64,000 nucleotides of DNA from assembly GCF_000215705.1 (NCBI RefSeq), contig NC_015677.1, positions 2,678,001 through 2,742,000 on the forward strand, given 5' to 3'. The notes under the pieces were generated by a model that saw nothing but the letters and a program-made list of their open reading frames with translations, ran no database searches and was not told the origin of the DNA. Position 1 is the stretch's first letter; each line of letters starts with the position of its first letter. Positions 19,201-28,700 of this stretch are shown here, in pieces. A program made the translations under genes and the position numbers. The stretch is from Ramlibacter tataouinensis TTB310 (lineage in GTDB: Bacteria > Pseudomonadota > Gammaproteobacteria > Burkholderiales > Burkholderiaceae_C).

Positions 19201-19651
19201 CTTCGTCGACTCGTCGCTGGAGCGCATCGAGGTCCAGGTCAGCGGCCTGAACGACAGCCGCCACGTGGTCACCGTCAACGGCCGCGCGCTGCCGCTGCAG
19301 CCCACCGGCACCGCGGGCGAATTCGTCGCCGGCGTGCGTTACCGGGCCTGGAACCCGCCCGCGGCGCTGCATCCCACCATAGGCGTGCACGCGCCCCTGA
19401 CCTTCGACATCGTGGACACCTGGATGAACCGCTCGCTGGGCGGCTGCCAGTACCACGTGGCGCATCCGGGCGGCCGCAACTACGTGACCTTCCCGGTCAA
19501 TGCCTACGAGGCCGAGAGCCGGCGCCTGGCGCGCTTCTTCCGCATGGGCCACACGCCCGGCACGCTGGCCGTGGCGCCAGCCACCCTGGGGGTGCCGGGC
19601 AGCCGAGAATTTCCGTTCACGCTGGATTTGCGACGGCCATCCCGCGCGTGA
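16268..19651 (+). CDS. Transglutaminase / DUF2126 protein
   Basis: Large cytosolic protein of 1127 residues. The N-terminal 300 residues are a bacterial transglutaminase-like domain with its triad visible: Cys180 in [18 protein letters not shown], His229 in [12 protein letters not shown] and Asp245 in GLDPTSG. The remaining 800 residues are DUF2126 ([54 protein letters not shown]). This architecture accompanies alpha-E and circularly permuted ATP-grasp genes, which lie just across the divergent promoter region. A protease-like or amide-exchanging role on the ligase product is the published proposal; nothing has been measured here. No signal peptide. Confidence 0.93.
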   Translation: [1127 protein letters not shown]

Positions 19652-19711
19652 CAGGCCCTGGGCGGCGCGTGTGGTAGAAGGCCGCAGGAACGCAGTTCAA
19701 AAGGGGGGGCC

Positions 19712-22006
19712 ATGCATGCAGAAGTCACGTCGCGGGGGCGCCGGCCGGCCTGGAGCCCGCTGCGGGCCATGGCCCGGTCGCTGCGCACGCTGCGCGGGCG
19801 CCTGGGCCTGAGCACAGGCCTGCTGACGTTGGCGCTGGCCCTGGGCCTGTCCTGGGCGCTGGCCCAGTACGCCAAGCGCGACCTCGTCATGCTGGCGGGC
19901 GCGAATGTGGAAATCCTGGCGCAGCAGATGGCGCGCGAGCTGGCCGGCGGCATGGACGTGGCCGCCCGCGAGATCCAGCTGCAGGCGGGCCGCGCGCTGT
20001 TCCGCGATCCTGGCAGCAGCCGAACGGAGCTGCGCGCGGCGGTGGAATCCATCAGGCAGTTCCATCCGCACTTCACCTTCGTGGCGGTCGCGGATGCCGA
20101 CACCGGGCGGGTGCTGGCCGCCACCGACGGCATCTTCGAAGACGGCAGCGTCCTCGGACGCCCCGTGTTCGACAACGGCAAGAAGGGCCTGTTCCTCGGC
20201 GAAGTGCACGATGCCGTGCGCCTGGCGCAGCTGCTGCCGGCGCCGGCCGACGGAAGCCCGCTGCGCTTCGTGGACGTCGGCGCGCCGGTGCTGGACCCCG
20301 GCGGCCGCGTCAGCCGCGTGCTGGTGGCCCACATCGGCTGGGACTGGGCGGCGGCGCTGCGCGCCCAGGTGCTGGCCGCGATCGAGGACGAGCGGCAGGT
20401 CGAGATCATGGCGGCCGACTCGCAGGGGCGCATCGTGCTGTCCTCCAACCCGCGCCTGGCCTATGGCAGCGACGTGAACGACATGCTGCGGCAGGGCCCC
20501 GGCGACGCGCAGCCCTGGTCGGACGGGCAGCGCTACATCACGCGGGTCGTCGATGCGCGCACGCGCGGGCCGTTCCCGGACTTCGGCTGGCGCATCCTCG
20601 CGCGCCAGCCCGAGGCCGCCGTGCAGGTCCACACCGACCGGCTCGCCGGGCTGTTCCTGCTGGGCGGGCTGCTGCTCGGCACCCTGGGCTCGGTGGTGGC
20701 CTGGCACCTGGCCGGCCGGGTGCTGCGGCCGGTCACCGCCCTGGCCGACCAGGCCGACCAGCTGCGGTCCGGCGGGCAGCCCAGCGCGCCGGACAGCACG
20801 CTGCCCACGGAGGTAGCACGGGTTCATCACGCCTTCGCACGGGTGTCCCGCGACGCGGCCGACCACGCCCGCCAGAGCGCGGCGCGGCTGGCCGCCATCA
20901 GCAACGCGGTCCCGCAGATGCTGTGGGTCGGCGATGCGCAGGGTTGGATCGTGCATGCGAACGACCGGTTGCTGGCCTACATGGGCGTGGGCGAGGCGGC
21001 CTTGCTGTCGCAGCGGTCGCTCATGGCATGCATGCACGAGGAAGATGCGGCACGGTACGGCCAGGACTGGGCGGCCGCGGCGGCGGGCGGCCACGGCTTC
21101 GAGCAGGAGGCGCGCATGGGCGACGGCCAGGGCGGCTGGCGCTGGCACCTGCATCGCGCAGTGCCGCAGCACGGAGCCGACGGCGTGGTGCTGGGATGGT
21201 TCGGTTCCGTGACGGACATCGACGCGCTCAAGCAGGCCCAGCTCAGGCTGCTGGCCATGGACCGCCGCAAGGACGAGTTCATCGCCACCCTCTCGCACGA
21301 GCTGCGCAACCCGCTCGCGCCGGTGGCCAATGCGGTGGCCCTGATGCGCCGGCAGGCGCCCACCGAGGCCCAGTCGAAGCTGCTGGAGATGATGTCGCGC
21401 CAGGTCGGCCACCTCGGCCGCCTGGTGGACGACCTGATGGATGCCGCGCGCATCCGCCACCGGCGCGTGGCGTTGAGGATGTCGTCCTGCGAGGTCGCCG
21501 TCGCCTGCGAGGACGCCGTCGAGGCCACCCGCGGGCTGGCCGAGGACAAGGGCCACACGCTGGAGGTGCGCCTGCCGGACCAGCTCCCGCCGGTGATGGC
21601 CGATCCGACCCGGCTGGCGCAGATGGTCACCAACCTGCTGCACAACGCGTGCAAGTACACCGAGCCGGGCGGGAATATCCTCCTGGAGGCGCGGCCACTG
21701 GCCGGCTGCATGGAGATTTCGGTGACGGACAACGGCTGCGGCATCGACCCGCAACTGCTGCCGTGGCTGTTCGAGACCTTCGCCCAGGGCCCGATGCCGC
21801 TGGACCGCGCGGCCGGCGGCCTGGGGCTGGGCCTGTCCATCGTGCGCGAGCTCGCGCTGCTGCACGGCGGGCAGGTCCGCGTGGACAGCGACGGGCCGGG
21901 CCGTGGCAGCCGGTTCACCCTGAGCCTGCCGCTGGCCGCACACGCGCTTGCGGACGAGGCGGCGTCGGCGCATCCCGGCGGCCGCGGCGGGCTAACCGTC
22001 AGCTAA
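19712..22006 (+). CDS. Membrane sensor histidine kinase (Cache-type, HAMP, PAS)
   Basis: Inner-membrane sensor kinase, 764 residues. Order: membrane helix about 33-55, large periplasmic sensing region of dCache type (about 56-310), second helix 311-335, HAMP to about 385, PAS domain (about 395-505; AISNAVPQMLWVGDAQGWIV), phospho-acceptor His in TLSHELRNPLAPVANAVALM, and ATPase domain with N box NLLHNACKYTEPGGNI and G boxes TDNGCGIDP and GGLGLGLSIV. No receiver domain is attached and no response regulator gene adjoins, so its partner lies elsewhere. A strong AGGGGG precedes the ATG. The ligand of the periplasmic domain is unknown. Confidence 0.9.
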   Translation: MHAEVTSRGRRPAWSPLRAMARSLRTLRGRLGLSTGLLTLALALGLSWALAQYAKRDLVMLAGANVEILAQQMARELAGGMDVAAREIQLQAGRALFRDPGSSRTELRAAVESIRQFHPHFTFVAVADADTGRVLAATDGIFEDGSVLGRPVFDNGKKGLFLGEVHDAVRLAQLLPAPADGSPLRFVDVGAPVLDPGGRVSRVLVAHIGWDWAAALRAQVLAAIEDERQVEIMAADSQGRIVLSSNPRLAYGSDVNDMLRQGPGDAQPWSDGQRYITRVVDARTRGPFPDFGWRILARQPEAAVQVHTDRLAGLFLLGGLLLGTLGSVVAWHLAGRVLRPVTALADQADQLRSGGQPSAPDSTLPTEVARVHHAFARVSRDAADHARQSAARLAAISNAVPQMLWVGDAQGWIVHANDRLLAYMGVGEAALLSQRSLMACMHEEDAARYGQDWAAAAAGGHGFEQEARMGDGQGGWRWHLHRAVPQHGADGVVLGWFGSVTDIDALKQAQLRLLAMDRRKDEFIATLSHELRNPLAPVANAVALMRRQAPTEAQSKLLEMMSRQVGHLGRLVDDLMDAARIRHRRVALRMSSCEVAVACEDAVEATRGLAEDKGHTLEVRLPDQLPPVMADPTRLAQMVTNLLHNACKYTEPGGNILLEARPLAGCMEISVTDNGCGIDPQLLPWLFETFAQGPMPLDRAAGGLGLGLSIVRELALLHGGQVRVDSDGPGRGSRFTLSLPLAAHALADEAASAHPGGRGGLTVS

Positions 22007-22099
22007 GAAGATCCTCAACGCCAGCTAAGTGCGCTTTCCTACAGTGGCTGCACGGGCCGGGAACGACCCGCCAAGCAACCCCACTGAAAGGAATCCGCC

Positions 22100-22462
22100 A
22101 TGAATGCCAAGATCGCCGCCTCCCTCGTCCTCGCAGCCGCCGCCGGTGGCGCCTGGGCCGAAACCCCCACGGTCGTCACCGAGCCTTTCTTCCCCAGCCG
22201 CACCCGCGCCGAGGTGCAGGCCGAGCTGGGCACCTACCGCCAGGCCGGCGTAAACCCCTGGTCCACCTCGTACAACCAGCTGCGCGGCTTCCAGCGCAGC
22301 GCCAGCCGCGAGGAGGTGGTCGCCGACTACCTGCGTTCGCGCGACGAGGTCGCCGCCCGCACCGGCGAGGACAGCGGCTCGGCCTGGCTCGCCCAGCACC
22401 GCAGCCAGCCCGAGCTGGGTGGCACCTTCGCCGGCCAGCCGTCCGAAGCCGGCCGGCAGTAA
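22100..22462 (+). CDS. DUF4148 secreted protein
   Basis: Exported protein of 120 residues typical of Burkholderiales. A signal peptide (KIAASLVLAAAAGGAWA, cleaved near residue 20) precedes the DUF4148 region with SRTRAEVQAELGTYRQAGVN and REEVVADYLRSRDEV. Function in the family is unknown; such genes are often stress-responsive. AAAGGA lies eight bases before the ATG. It stands alone between the kinase and the cardiolipin synthase gene; the 160 bp downstream show no gene. Confidence 0.88.
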   Translation: MNAKIAASLVLAAAAGGAWAETPTVVTEPFFPSRTRAEVQAELGTYRQAGVNPWSTSYNQLRGFQRSASREEVVADYLRSRDEVAARTGEDSGSAWLAQHRSQPELGGTFAGQPSEAGRQ

Positions 22463-22622
22463 GCCGGCCCGGCCCGGCCGGCGCGGGAAGGAACGGATGG
22501 GCATGACGGTCTTCATGCCGGCACCGTAGGCCGCCGCCGGACTCCGGCCACCCGGACGGGCCCGAGGCAACTGTGGGGGCCGTCCTACGCTGAGCCAGCA
22601 GCCGCCCTGCCATGCTCGGCGC

Positions 22623-23882
22623 GTGCTGCTCATCGCCACCATTTTCGCCGCCGTGCTGATCGCGCTGCTCGTGGTCAATTTCGGCGCGGCCGAGCGCCGC
22701 GTGGAACACGAGATCGAGCACCTCTACCCGCTGGACGACCCGCAGTTCTTCCGCGCCATGGGCATGCTGCTGGGCCCGGGCATCGTGCAGGGCAACCGCG
22801 CCACCGAGCTGATCAACGGCGACCAGATCTTCCCCGCCATGCTGCAGGCCATCCGCGCGGCGCGCCGCACGGTGCTGTTCGAGACCTTCATCTACTGGTC
22901 GGGCGAGATCGGCACCGAGATGGCCGAGGCGCTGTCGGAGCGGGCGCGATCCGGGGTCAAGGTTCACGTGCTGCTGGACTGGGTGGGCAGCACCAAGGTG
23001 GACAAGGACCTGGTGCACCGCATGCGCGGCGCCGGCGTGGAGGTGCGCATGTACCACCCGCTGCGCTGGTACAACCTCGGCCGCATGAACAACCGCACCC
23101 ACCGCAAGCTGCTGATCGTGGACGGCACGGTGGGCTTCACGGGCGGCGTAGGGATCGCGCCCACCTGGACCGGCCACGCCCAGGACCCGGACCACTGGCG
23201 CGACTCGCACTACCGCGTCGAGGGGCCCGTGGTGGCGCAGATGCAGAGCGTGATGCTGACCAACTGGAGCAAGACCACCGGCCGCGTGCTGCACGGTGCC
23301 GAGTATTTCCCGCCGCTGCAGCCGGCCGGGGACATGCCGGCGCAGATGTTCCACAGCTCGCCCAGCGGCGGCAGCGAATGCATGCTGATGATGTACCTGA
23401 TCGCCATCACCGCGGCGGTGCGCAGCATCGACCTCGCCAGCGCCTACTTCGTGCCCGACCCGGTGGCGCTGAAGTCGCTGGCTTCGGCGGTCAAGCGCGG
23501 CGTGCGGGTGCGCATCATCACCCCCGGGCGCCACACCGACCAGCACACCGTGCGGCGCGCATCGCGCGGCATGTGGGGCCCGCTGCTGGAAGCCGGCGTG
23601 GAGATGTACGAGTACCAGCCCACCATGTTCCATTGCAAGATGCTGATCGTCGACCAGCTGCTGACCTCGGTGGGCTCGACCAACTTCGATCCGCGCTCCT
23701 TCCACCTCAACGACGAGGCCAACCTCAACATCTACGATGCCGGTTTCGCGCGCCGCATGACCGAGGTGTTCGAGGCCGACCTGGCGCGCAGCCGGCGCAT
23801 CACCCTCGACCAGTGGCGCCGCCGTCCGGCCGGCGAGAGGGTGCGCGAGCGCGCGGCCAGGCTGCTCGCTCCCATCATGTAG
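22623..23882 (+). CDS. Cardiolipin synthase-type phospholipase D protein
   Basis: Membrane-bound phosphatidyltransferase of the PLD superfamily, 419 residues. One N-terminal helix (LLIATIFAAVLIALLVVNF) is followed by two HKD catalytic motifs: THRKLLIVDGTVGFTGG (about residues 160-176) and FHCKMLIVDQLLTSVGSTNF (about 336-355). Bacterial ClsA/ClsB enzymes condense two phosphatidylglycerols into cardiolipin. Single-helix architecture is closer to ClsB/YbhO than to ClsA. The start is a GTG at 22623; a nearby ATG at 22612 is out of frame. Substrate inferred from family only. Confidence 0.87.
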   Translation: MLLIATIFAAVLIALLVVNFGAAERRVEHEIEHLYPLDDPQFFRAMGMLLGPGIVQGNRATELINGDQIFPAMLQAIRAARRTVLFETFIYWSGEIGTEMAEALSERARSGVKVHVLLDWVGSTKVDKDLVHRMRGAGVEVRMYHPLRWYNLGRMNNRTHRKLLIVDGTVGFTGGVGIAPTWTGHAQDPDHWRDSHYRVEGPVVAQMQSVMLTNWSKTTGRVLHGAEYFPPLQPAGDMPAQMFHSSPSGGSECMLMMYLIAITAAVRSIDLASAYFVPDPVALKSLASAVKRGVRVRIITPGRHTDQHTVRRASRGMWGPLLEAGVEMYEYQPTMFHCKMLIVDQLLTSVGSTNFDPRSFHLNDEANLNIYDAGFARRMTEVFEADLARSRRITLDQWRRRPAGERVRERAARLLAPIM

Positions 23883-23949
23883 CCGCGCCTGCAGCTGATC
23901 CTTTGTCAGCCTCGGCCTACGCGACCGCCGTGCCGGAGATTGCATAGTC

Positions 23950-25779
23950 ATGGGCTTGCGAACAAGCAGCGGTCTCTTCTGCGCGCGGCAGGCGCCGCGC
24001 TGGTGCGCGGCCCTGGCTGCCGCGTTGTGCATGGCCACGGCCGGCGCCCAGGCACCCGCTGCCGCGGCTCGCCCCTCCTTCGATCTCGAGGTACGGGCCC
24101 CCGACGACGCGCGCGAGCTGCTGGAGCGCCACCTCGAGCTGCGGCGCTACCGCGAGGTCAGCGACCTGGACGAAGCCGAACTCGCGCGGCTGCTGGTGCT
24201 GGCCGAGCGCGACGCGCGCGAGCTGCTGGCCACGCAGGGCTGGTTCAACCCTCAGGTCACGCTCACGCTGGAGAACAACCGCCAGCCGCCCCTGGTGGTG
24301 GTCGCGGTGGCGCTGGGCGAGCCGGCGCGGGTCAGCGAGGTCGGCATCGCCTTCGAGGGCGACATCGCCAGCCGCACCTCGCGCGGCGCCGCCGCGCAGC
24401 GCGAGGCCATCCGCGACAACTGGGGCCTGCCGGCGGGCCAGCGCTTCACCCAGGAAGCCTGGGACGATGCCAAGGACGACGCGGTGCGCCGGCTGACGGC
24501 CCGGCGCTACCTGCGCGGCAGGATCAGCTACAGCCTGGCCGATGTCGATGCGGCAACCGGCCAGGCGCGGCTGGGCCTGCGGCTGGACTCCGGGCCGCTG
24601 TTCCGCCTGGGGGAGCTGCAGGTCACCGGCGTGGAGCGCTACGACCCGGTGCTGGTGCCGCGCCTGGCGCGCCTGCGGCCGGGCAGCCTGTACGACCAGG
24701 ACCGCATCCAGCAGGCGCAGCTGCGGCTGGCCAGCAGCGGGTACTTCGATTCGGCCTTCATCTACGTGGACCCGGCCGGCGACCCGGCCGCCGTGCCGGT
24801 CCAGGTGACGGTGCGCGAGGCCCCGGTGCAGCGCCTGGTGCTGGGCCTGGGCCTGACCACCGACGCCGGGCCGCGCGCCTCGATCGAGCACCGCCACAAC
24901 CGCCTGCCCGGCATCGGCTGGCAGGCCGCCACCCGGCTGCAGCTCGACCGCAAGACGCCCTTCCTGGAAACCGAGTGGACCGCCATCCCCGACGAGAAGG
25001 GCTGGCGCTGGGGCACGCTGGCGCGCGCCGAGCGGCAGGAGGACGACGACCAGATCACCCACGCGCGCCGGCTGCGCTTCGGCCGCTCGTGGTCGGGCGA
25101 GCGCATCGACCGCAACGCCTACCTGCAGTACGACGACGCCAACGTGCAGCTGCGCCCCGGTGCGCCGCCCGCCGCCGACAACGGTGACGGCACGGCGGTG
25201 TCGGCCAACTTCGTCTGGACCGGGCGCTACTTCAACCGCGCGCCCGTCGCCACGCGCGGCTTCGGTCTCGGCTTCGAGCTGGGCGGCGGCCTCACCCTCA
25301 CCGGCAGCAGAAGCCCGTTCCAGCGCACGGTGCTGCGCTGGCTGCAGCTGCGGCCGCTGGAGCGCGGCCGCATCCAGTTGCGCACCGAGGGCGGCGCCGT
25401 GCTGGCGGCCGACGATGCGCGGGTACCGGCCACCCAGCTGTTCCGCGCCGGCGGCGACAACAGCGTGCGCGGCTACGGCTATCGCGACATCGGCGTGGAG
25501 CTGCCCGGCGGCGTGGTCGGGCCGGGCCGCTACCTCGCGGTGGCCAGCATCGAGTGGCAGCGGCCGGTCCGCCGCAACGGCGTGGACACGCCGCTGGAGC
25601 AGACCTTCTTCATCGACAGCGGCGCGGTGGCCGACCGGCCGGAGGATCTGCGGCCGGTGTTCGGCATCGGCACCGGCGTGCGCTTCAACAGCCCGATCGG
25701 CCCGCTGCAGGCCGACATCGCCTGGGGCCTCAAGCCGCAGCGGCTGCGCCTGCACCTGAGCGTGGGCGTCACCTTCTAG
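23950..25779 (+). CDS. tamA: Outer-membrane assembly factor TamA
   Basis: Omp85-family outer-membrane protein that, with TamB, helps insert or transport envelope components. 609 residues: signal peptide ending near residue 33 (ATAGAQA), POTRA domains (about 45-290; VSEVGIAFEGD, FRLGELQVTGVERYDP), and a C-terminal 16-strand barrel with the conserved lid-lock type motif RAGGDNSVRGYGYRDIG and terminal aromatic VTF. The gene is followed after 9 bp by tamB, the usual operon order. Distinguished from BamA by this partner, and by fewer POTRA domains. Confidence 0.93.
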   Translation: MGLRTSSGLFCARQAPRWCAALAAALCMATAGAQAPAAAARPSFDLEVRAPDDARELLERHLELRRYREVSDLDEAELARLLVLAERDARELLATQGWFNPQVTLTLENNRQPPLVVVAVALGEPARVSEVGIAFEGDIASRTSRGAAAQREAIRDNWGLPAGQRFTQEAWDDAKDDAVRRLTARRYLRGRISYSLADVDAATGQARLGLRLDSGPLFRLGELQVTGVERYDPVLVPRLARLRPGSLYDQDRIQQAQLRLASSGYFDSAFIYVDPAGDPAAVPVQVTVREAPVQRLVLGLGLTTDAGPRASIEHRHNRLPGIGWQAATRLQLDRKTPFLETEWTAIPDEKGWRWGTLARAERQEDDDQITHARRLRFGRSWSGERIDRNAYLQYDDANVQLRPGAPPAADNGDGTAVSANFVWTGRYFNRAPVATRGFGLGFELGGGLTLTGSRSPFQRTVLRWLQLRPLERGRIQLRTEGGAVLAADDARVPATQLFRAGGDNSVRGYGYRDIGVELPGGVVGPGRYLAVASIEWQRPVRRNGVDTPLEQTFFIDSGAVADRPEDLRPVFGIGTGVRFNSPIGPLQADIAWGLKPQRLRLHLSVGVTF

Positions 25780-25788
25780 GACGGCGGC

Positions 25789-28700
25789 ATGCGGATGCTG
25801 AAATGGCTTTCCATCGTCCTGGCCGGGCTGCTGCTCCTGATGGTGCTGGGGGCCGTGGCGCTGTGGAGCTGGGCCGGCACCCAGCACTCGCTGGACTGGG
25901 CGCTGCGCCGCGCGGCAGCCGCGCTGCCGGCGCTGCAGGTCGAGCAGGCCACCGGCTCGCTGCGCACCGGGCTGCGGGCGGCCCGCCTGGTGTGGCAGCA
26001 GGAGGGCCTGCGCGCCGAGCTCACCGGGGTGGACATCGCCTGGGAGCCGGCCGCCCTGCTGCGCCGCACGCTGCGCCTCACGCACGCCCGCGCCGAGTCG
26101 GTGCAGGTGCAGGACCGCCGGCCGCCCTCGGGCGAGCCCCCGCGCCCGCCCGCCCAGCTCACGCTGCCGCTGCAGGTGGCGGTCGACGAGCTCCGGGTGG
26201 GCCGGCTGCAGTGGGACGGCGCCACCGTGGTGGAGGCCAGTGACCTGGCGGCGCGCTATGTCCATGACGGCGCGCGGCATCGCCTGGACCTCAACAGCCT
26301 GAAGGTGCTCGGCGGCAGCTACCGCGGGCGCGCCACGCTGGAGGCGCGTGCGCCCATGGCGCTGGACGCCACGCTGGAGGCCCGGCTCGACGCGCCGGTG
26401 CCGGGCAGCGGCGGCCAGACCGTGCCCCTGCGGCTGAATGCCACCGCCCAGGGCCCGCTCACCGAGCTGCAGGCCAGTGCCCTGCTCGAAGCGCAGGAGG
26501 CCGGGCGCAGCGGCGAGCTGCCGCGCGCCAGCGCCACGGCGCGCCTGACGCCCTGGGGCGCGTTCCCGGTACCGCAGGCGCAGGTGCAGCTGCGCGAGAT
26601 CGATGCCGGCGCCTTGTGGCCGCAGGCGCCCGCCACGCGGCTGGGCGGCGAGCTGCGCATCGCGCCGGCCGGTGCCGGCCGCTGGGCGCTGGTGGCCGAC
26701 CTGCGCAATGGGCTGCCCGGCCCCTGGGACGACGGCCGGCTGCCGCTGGAGCGCCTGCGCACCGAGGCTGAATGGCGCAGCGGCGGCACGGCGCTGGTAC
26801 GGCAGCTGGACGCCACCCTGGGGGGCGGCCGGCTGCAGGGCCAGGGCGAATGGCGGCAGCAAGGCGGCTGGCGCGCCCAGGCCCAGCTGCGCGGTGTCAA
26901 CCCCGCGGCCCTGTACAGCGAACTCGCGCCGCTGCCGCTGGGCGGCACGCTGCAGGCCAGCAGCCCGGGCAGCGGTGCGGCCGCTCCGGTGGCCTTCGAG
27001 GTGGACCTGCAGGCCCAGGGCGACCCGGCGCGCCCGGCCAGCGGCCCCGTACGCGGCGCGCTGGCCGAGGCGCTGCAGGCGCTGGAGCTGCGCCGGCTGC
27101 AGGCGCGGGGCCGCTGGGAAGACGGCCTGCTGTCCCTGCCGCAGCTGCAGCTGCGCACCAGCGACGCAACGCTGGAAGGCAGCGACCTGGAGCTGCGGCC
27201 GCGCGCGCCGGCCGGCGGCGGCCGCCTGGGCCTGACGGCGCCCGGCCTGCGCGCGCAGGCCGAGGGCCGGATCGCCGAGACCCGCGGCCAGGGCTCGGCC
27301 CAGGTGGTGGTGGCGGACGCCGGCCGCGCGCTGGACTGGGTGAGCCGCCTGCCGCGCGTGCCGGACGCCGTGGGCGAGTGGATCGCGCAGGGCCGCGCCG
27401 AGCTGCAGCTGGCCTGGGACGGCGGGTGGCAAGACCCCCAGCTGCGCGCGCGCCTGTCGGTGCCGACGCTGCAGCTGGCGAAAACCGAAACGGCGCCGGG
27501 CGCCGGGGCCGGCACTCCCCCGGACGCCGACACCGCCTGGCGCCTGAGCGGGGTGCAGCTGCAGCTGGACGGCCGCCTGCGCGACGCGCAACTGCAGGCG
27601 CGCGGCCAGGCGCAGTCGGGCACGCGGCGGCTGGAGCTCGAACTCGCCGGCCGCGGCGGCCGTGCCGGCACGGCCGCCGCCCCCGTGTGGCAGGGCGAGG
27701 TCGGCACGCTCGCCGCCACGCTGCGCGACAGCGCGCTCTCGCCCGGCCCGTGGACCCTCGCGCTGCAGCGGCCGCTGTCGCTGCGCTGGTCCGGCGGCCG
27801 CCTGGAATCCAGCGCGGGCCAGGCCCTGCTGACGGCGCCGGTGCGGCGCGGGCCGGCGCAGGCGGTGCTGGCCTGGGAGCCGGTGCGCTGGGGCGGCGGC
27901 GAGCTGCACACCGCCGGCCGCCTCACCGGCCTGCCGCTGGCCTGGGCCGAGCTGCTGGGCGGGGCGCGGGCCGCCGGCGCCGCGCTGGCCGGGGACCTGG
28001 TGTTCGACGCGCAATGGGAGGCGCGCCTGGGCCCGGCGGTGCAGCTGCGCGCCGCGGTGACGCGCAGCCGCGGCGACCTGGCGGTGCGCACCGAGACCGC
28101 GGGCGGCGCGCCGGCGCGGGTGCCCGCCGGCGTGCGCGAGGCTGCGCTGACGCTGGAAAGCAATGGCGAGACCGTGACGCTGGCGCTGCGCTGGGACAGC
28201 GAGCGCGCCGGCCGCGCCGCCGGCCAGCTGCAGACGCGCCTGTCGCGCGACCCCCGGACCGGCTGGGCCTGGCCGGCCGACGCGCCGCTGTCCGGCGTGC
28301 TGCGGGCGCAGCTGCCGCGCGTCGACGTGTGGTCACTGCTGGCGCCGCCCGGATGGCGCCTGCGCGGCTCGCTGGAGGCCGACCTCACGGTGGAGGGCAC
28401 GCGCGCCGACCCGCGGCTGGAAGGCACGCTGGCCGCCGACGACCTGGGGCTGCGCTCGGTGGTGGACGGGCTGGAGCTGCAGGGCGGCCGGCTGCGCGCG
28501 CGGCTGGACGGCCGGCGGCTGCTGATCGACGAGTTCCTGCTGCAGGGGGCCGGTGCGCCGGGCACCGGCGGCACGCTGCGGGCCAGCGGCGAAGGCGCCT
28601 GGGTGGAGGGCCAGCCGCAGCTGCGCGTGCAGGCGCAGCTGGACCGCCTGCGCGCCAGCACGCGCAGCGACCGCCAGCTCACGCTCTCGGGCCAGGCCGC

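Noticed and set aside
15878..19552. 1224-residue open frame on the minus strand
   Set aside because: Lies opposite the transglutaminase/DUF2126 gene, has low-complexity His/Gln/Arg/Ala composition and no domain; an artefact of high GC.
23917..28014. 1365-residue open frame on the minus strand
   Set aside because: Antisense to tamA/tamB with repetitive Gln/Arg/Ala/Gly composition; no recognisable motif.
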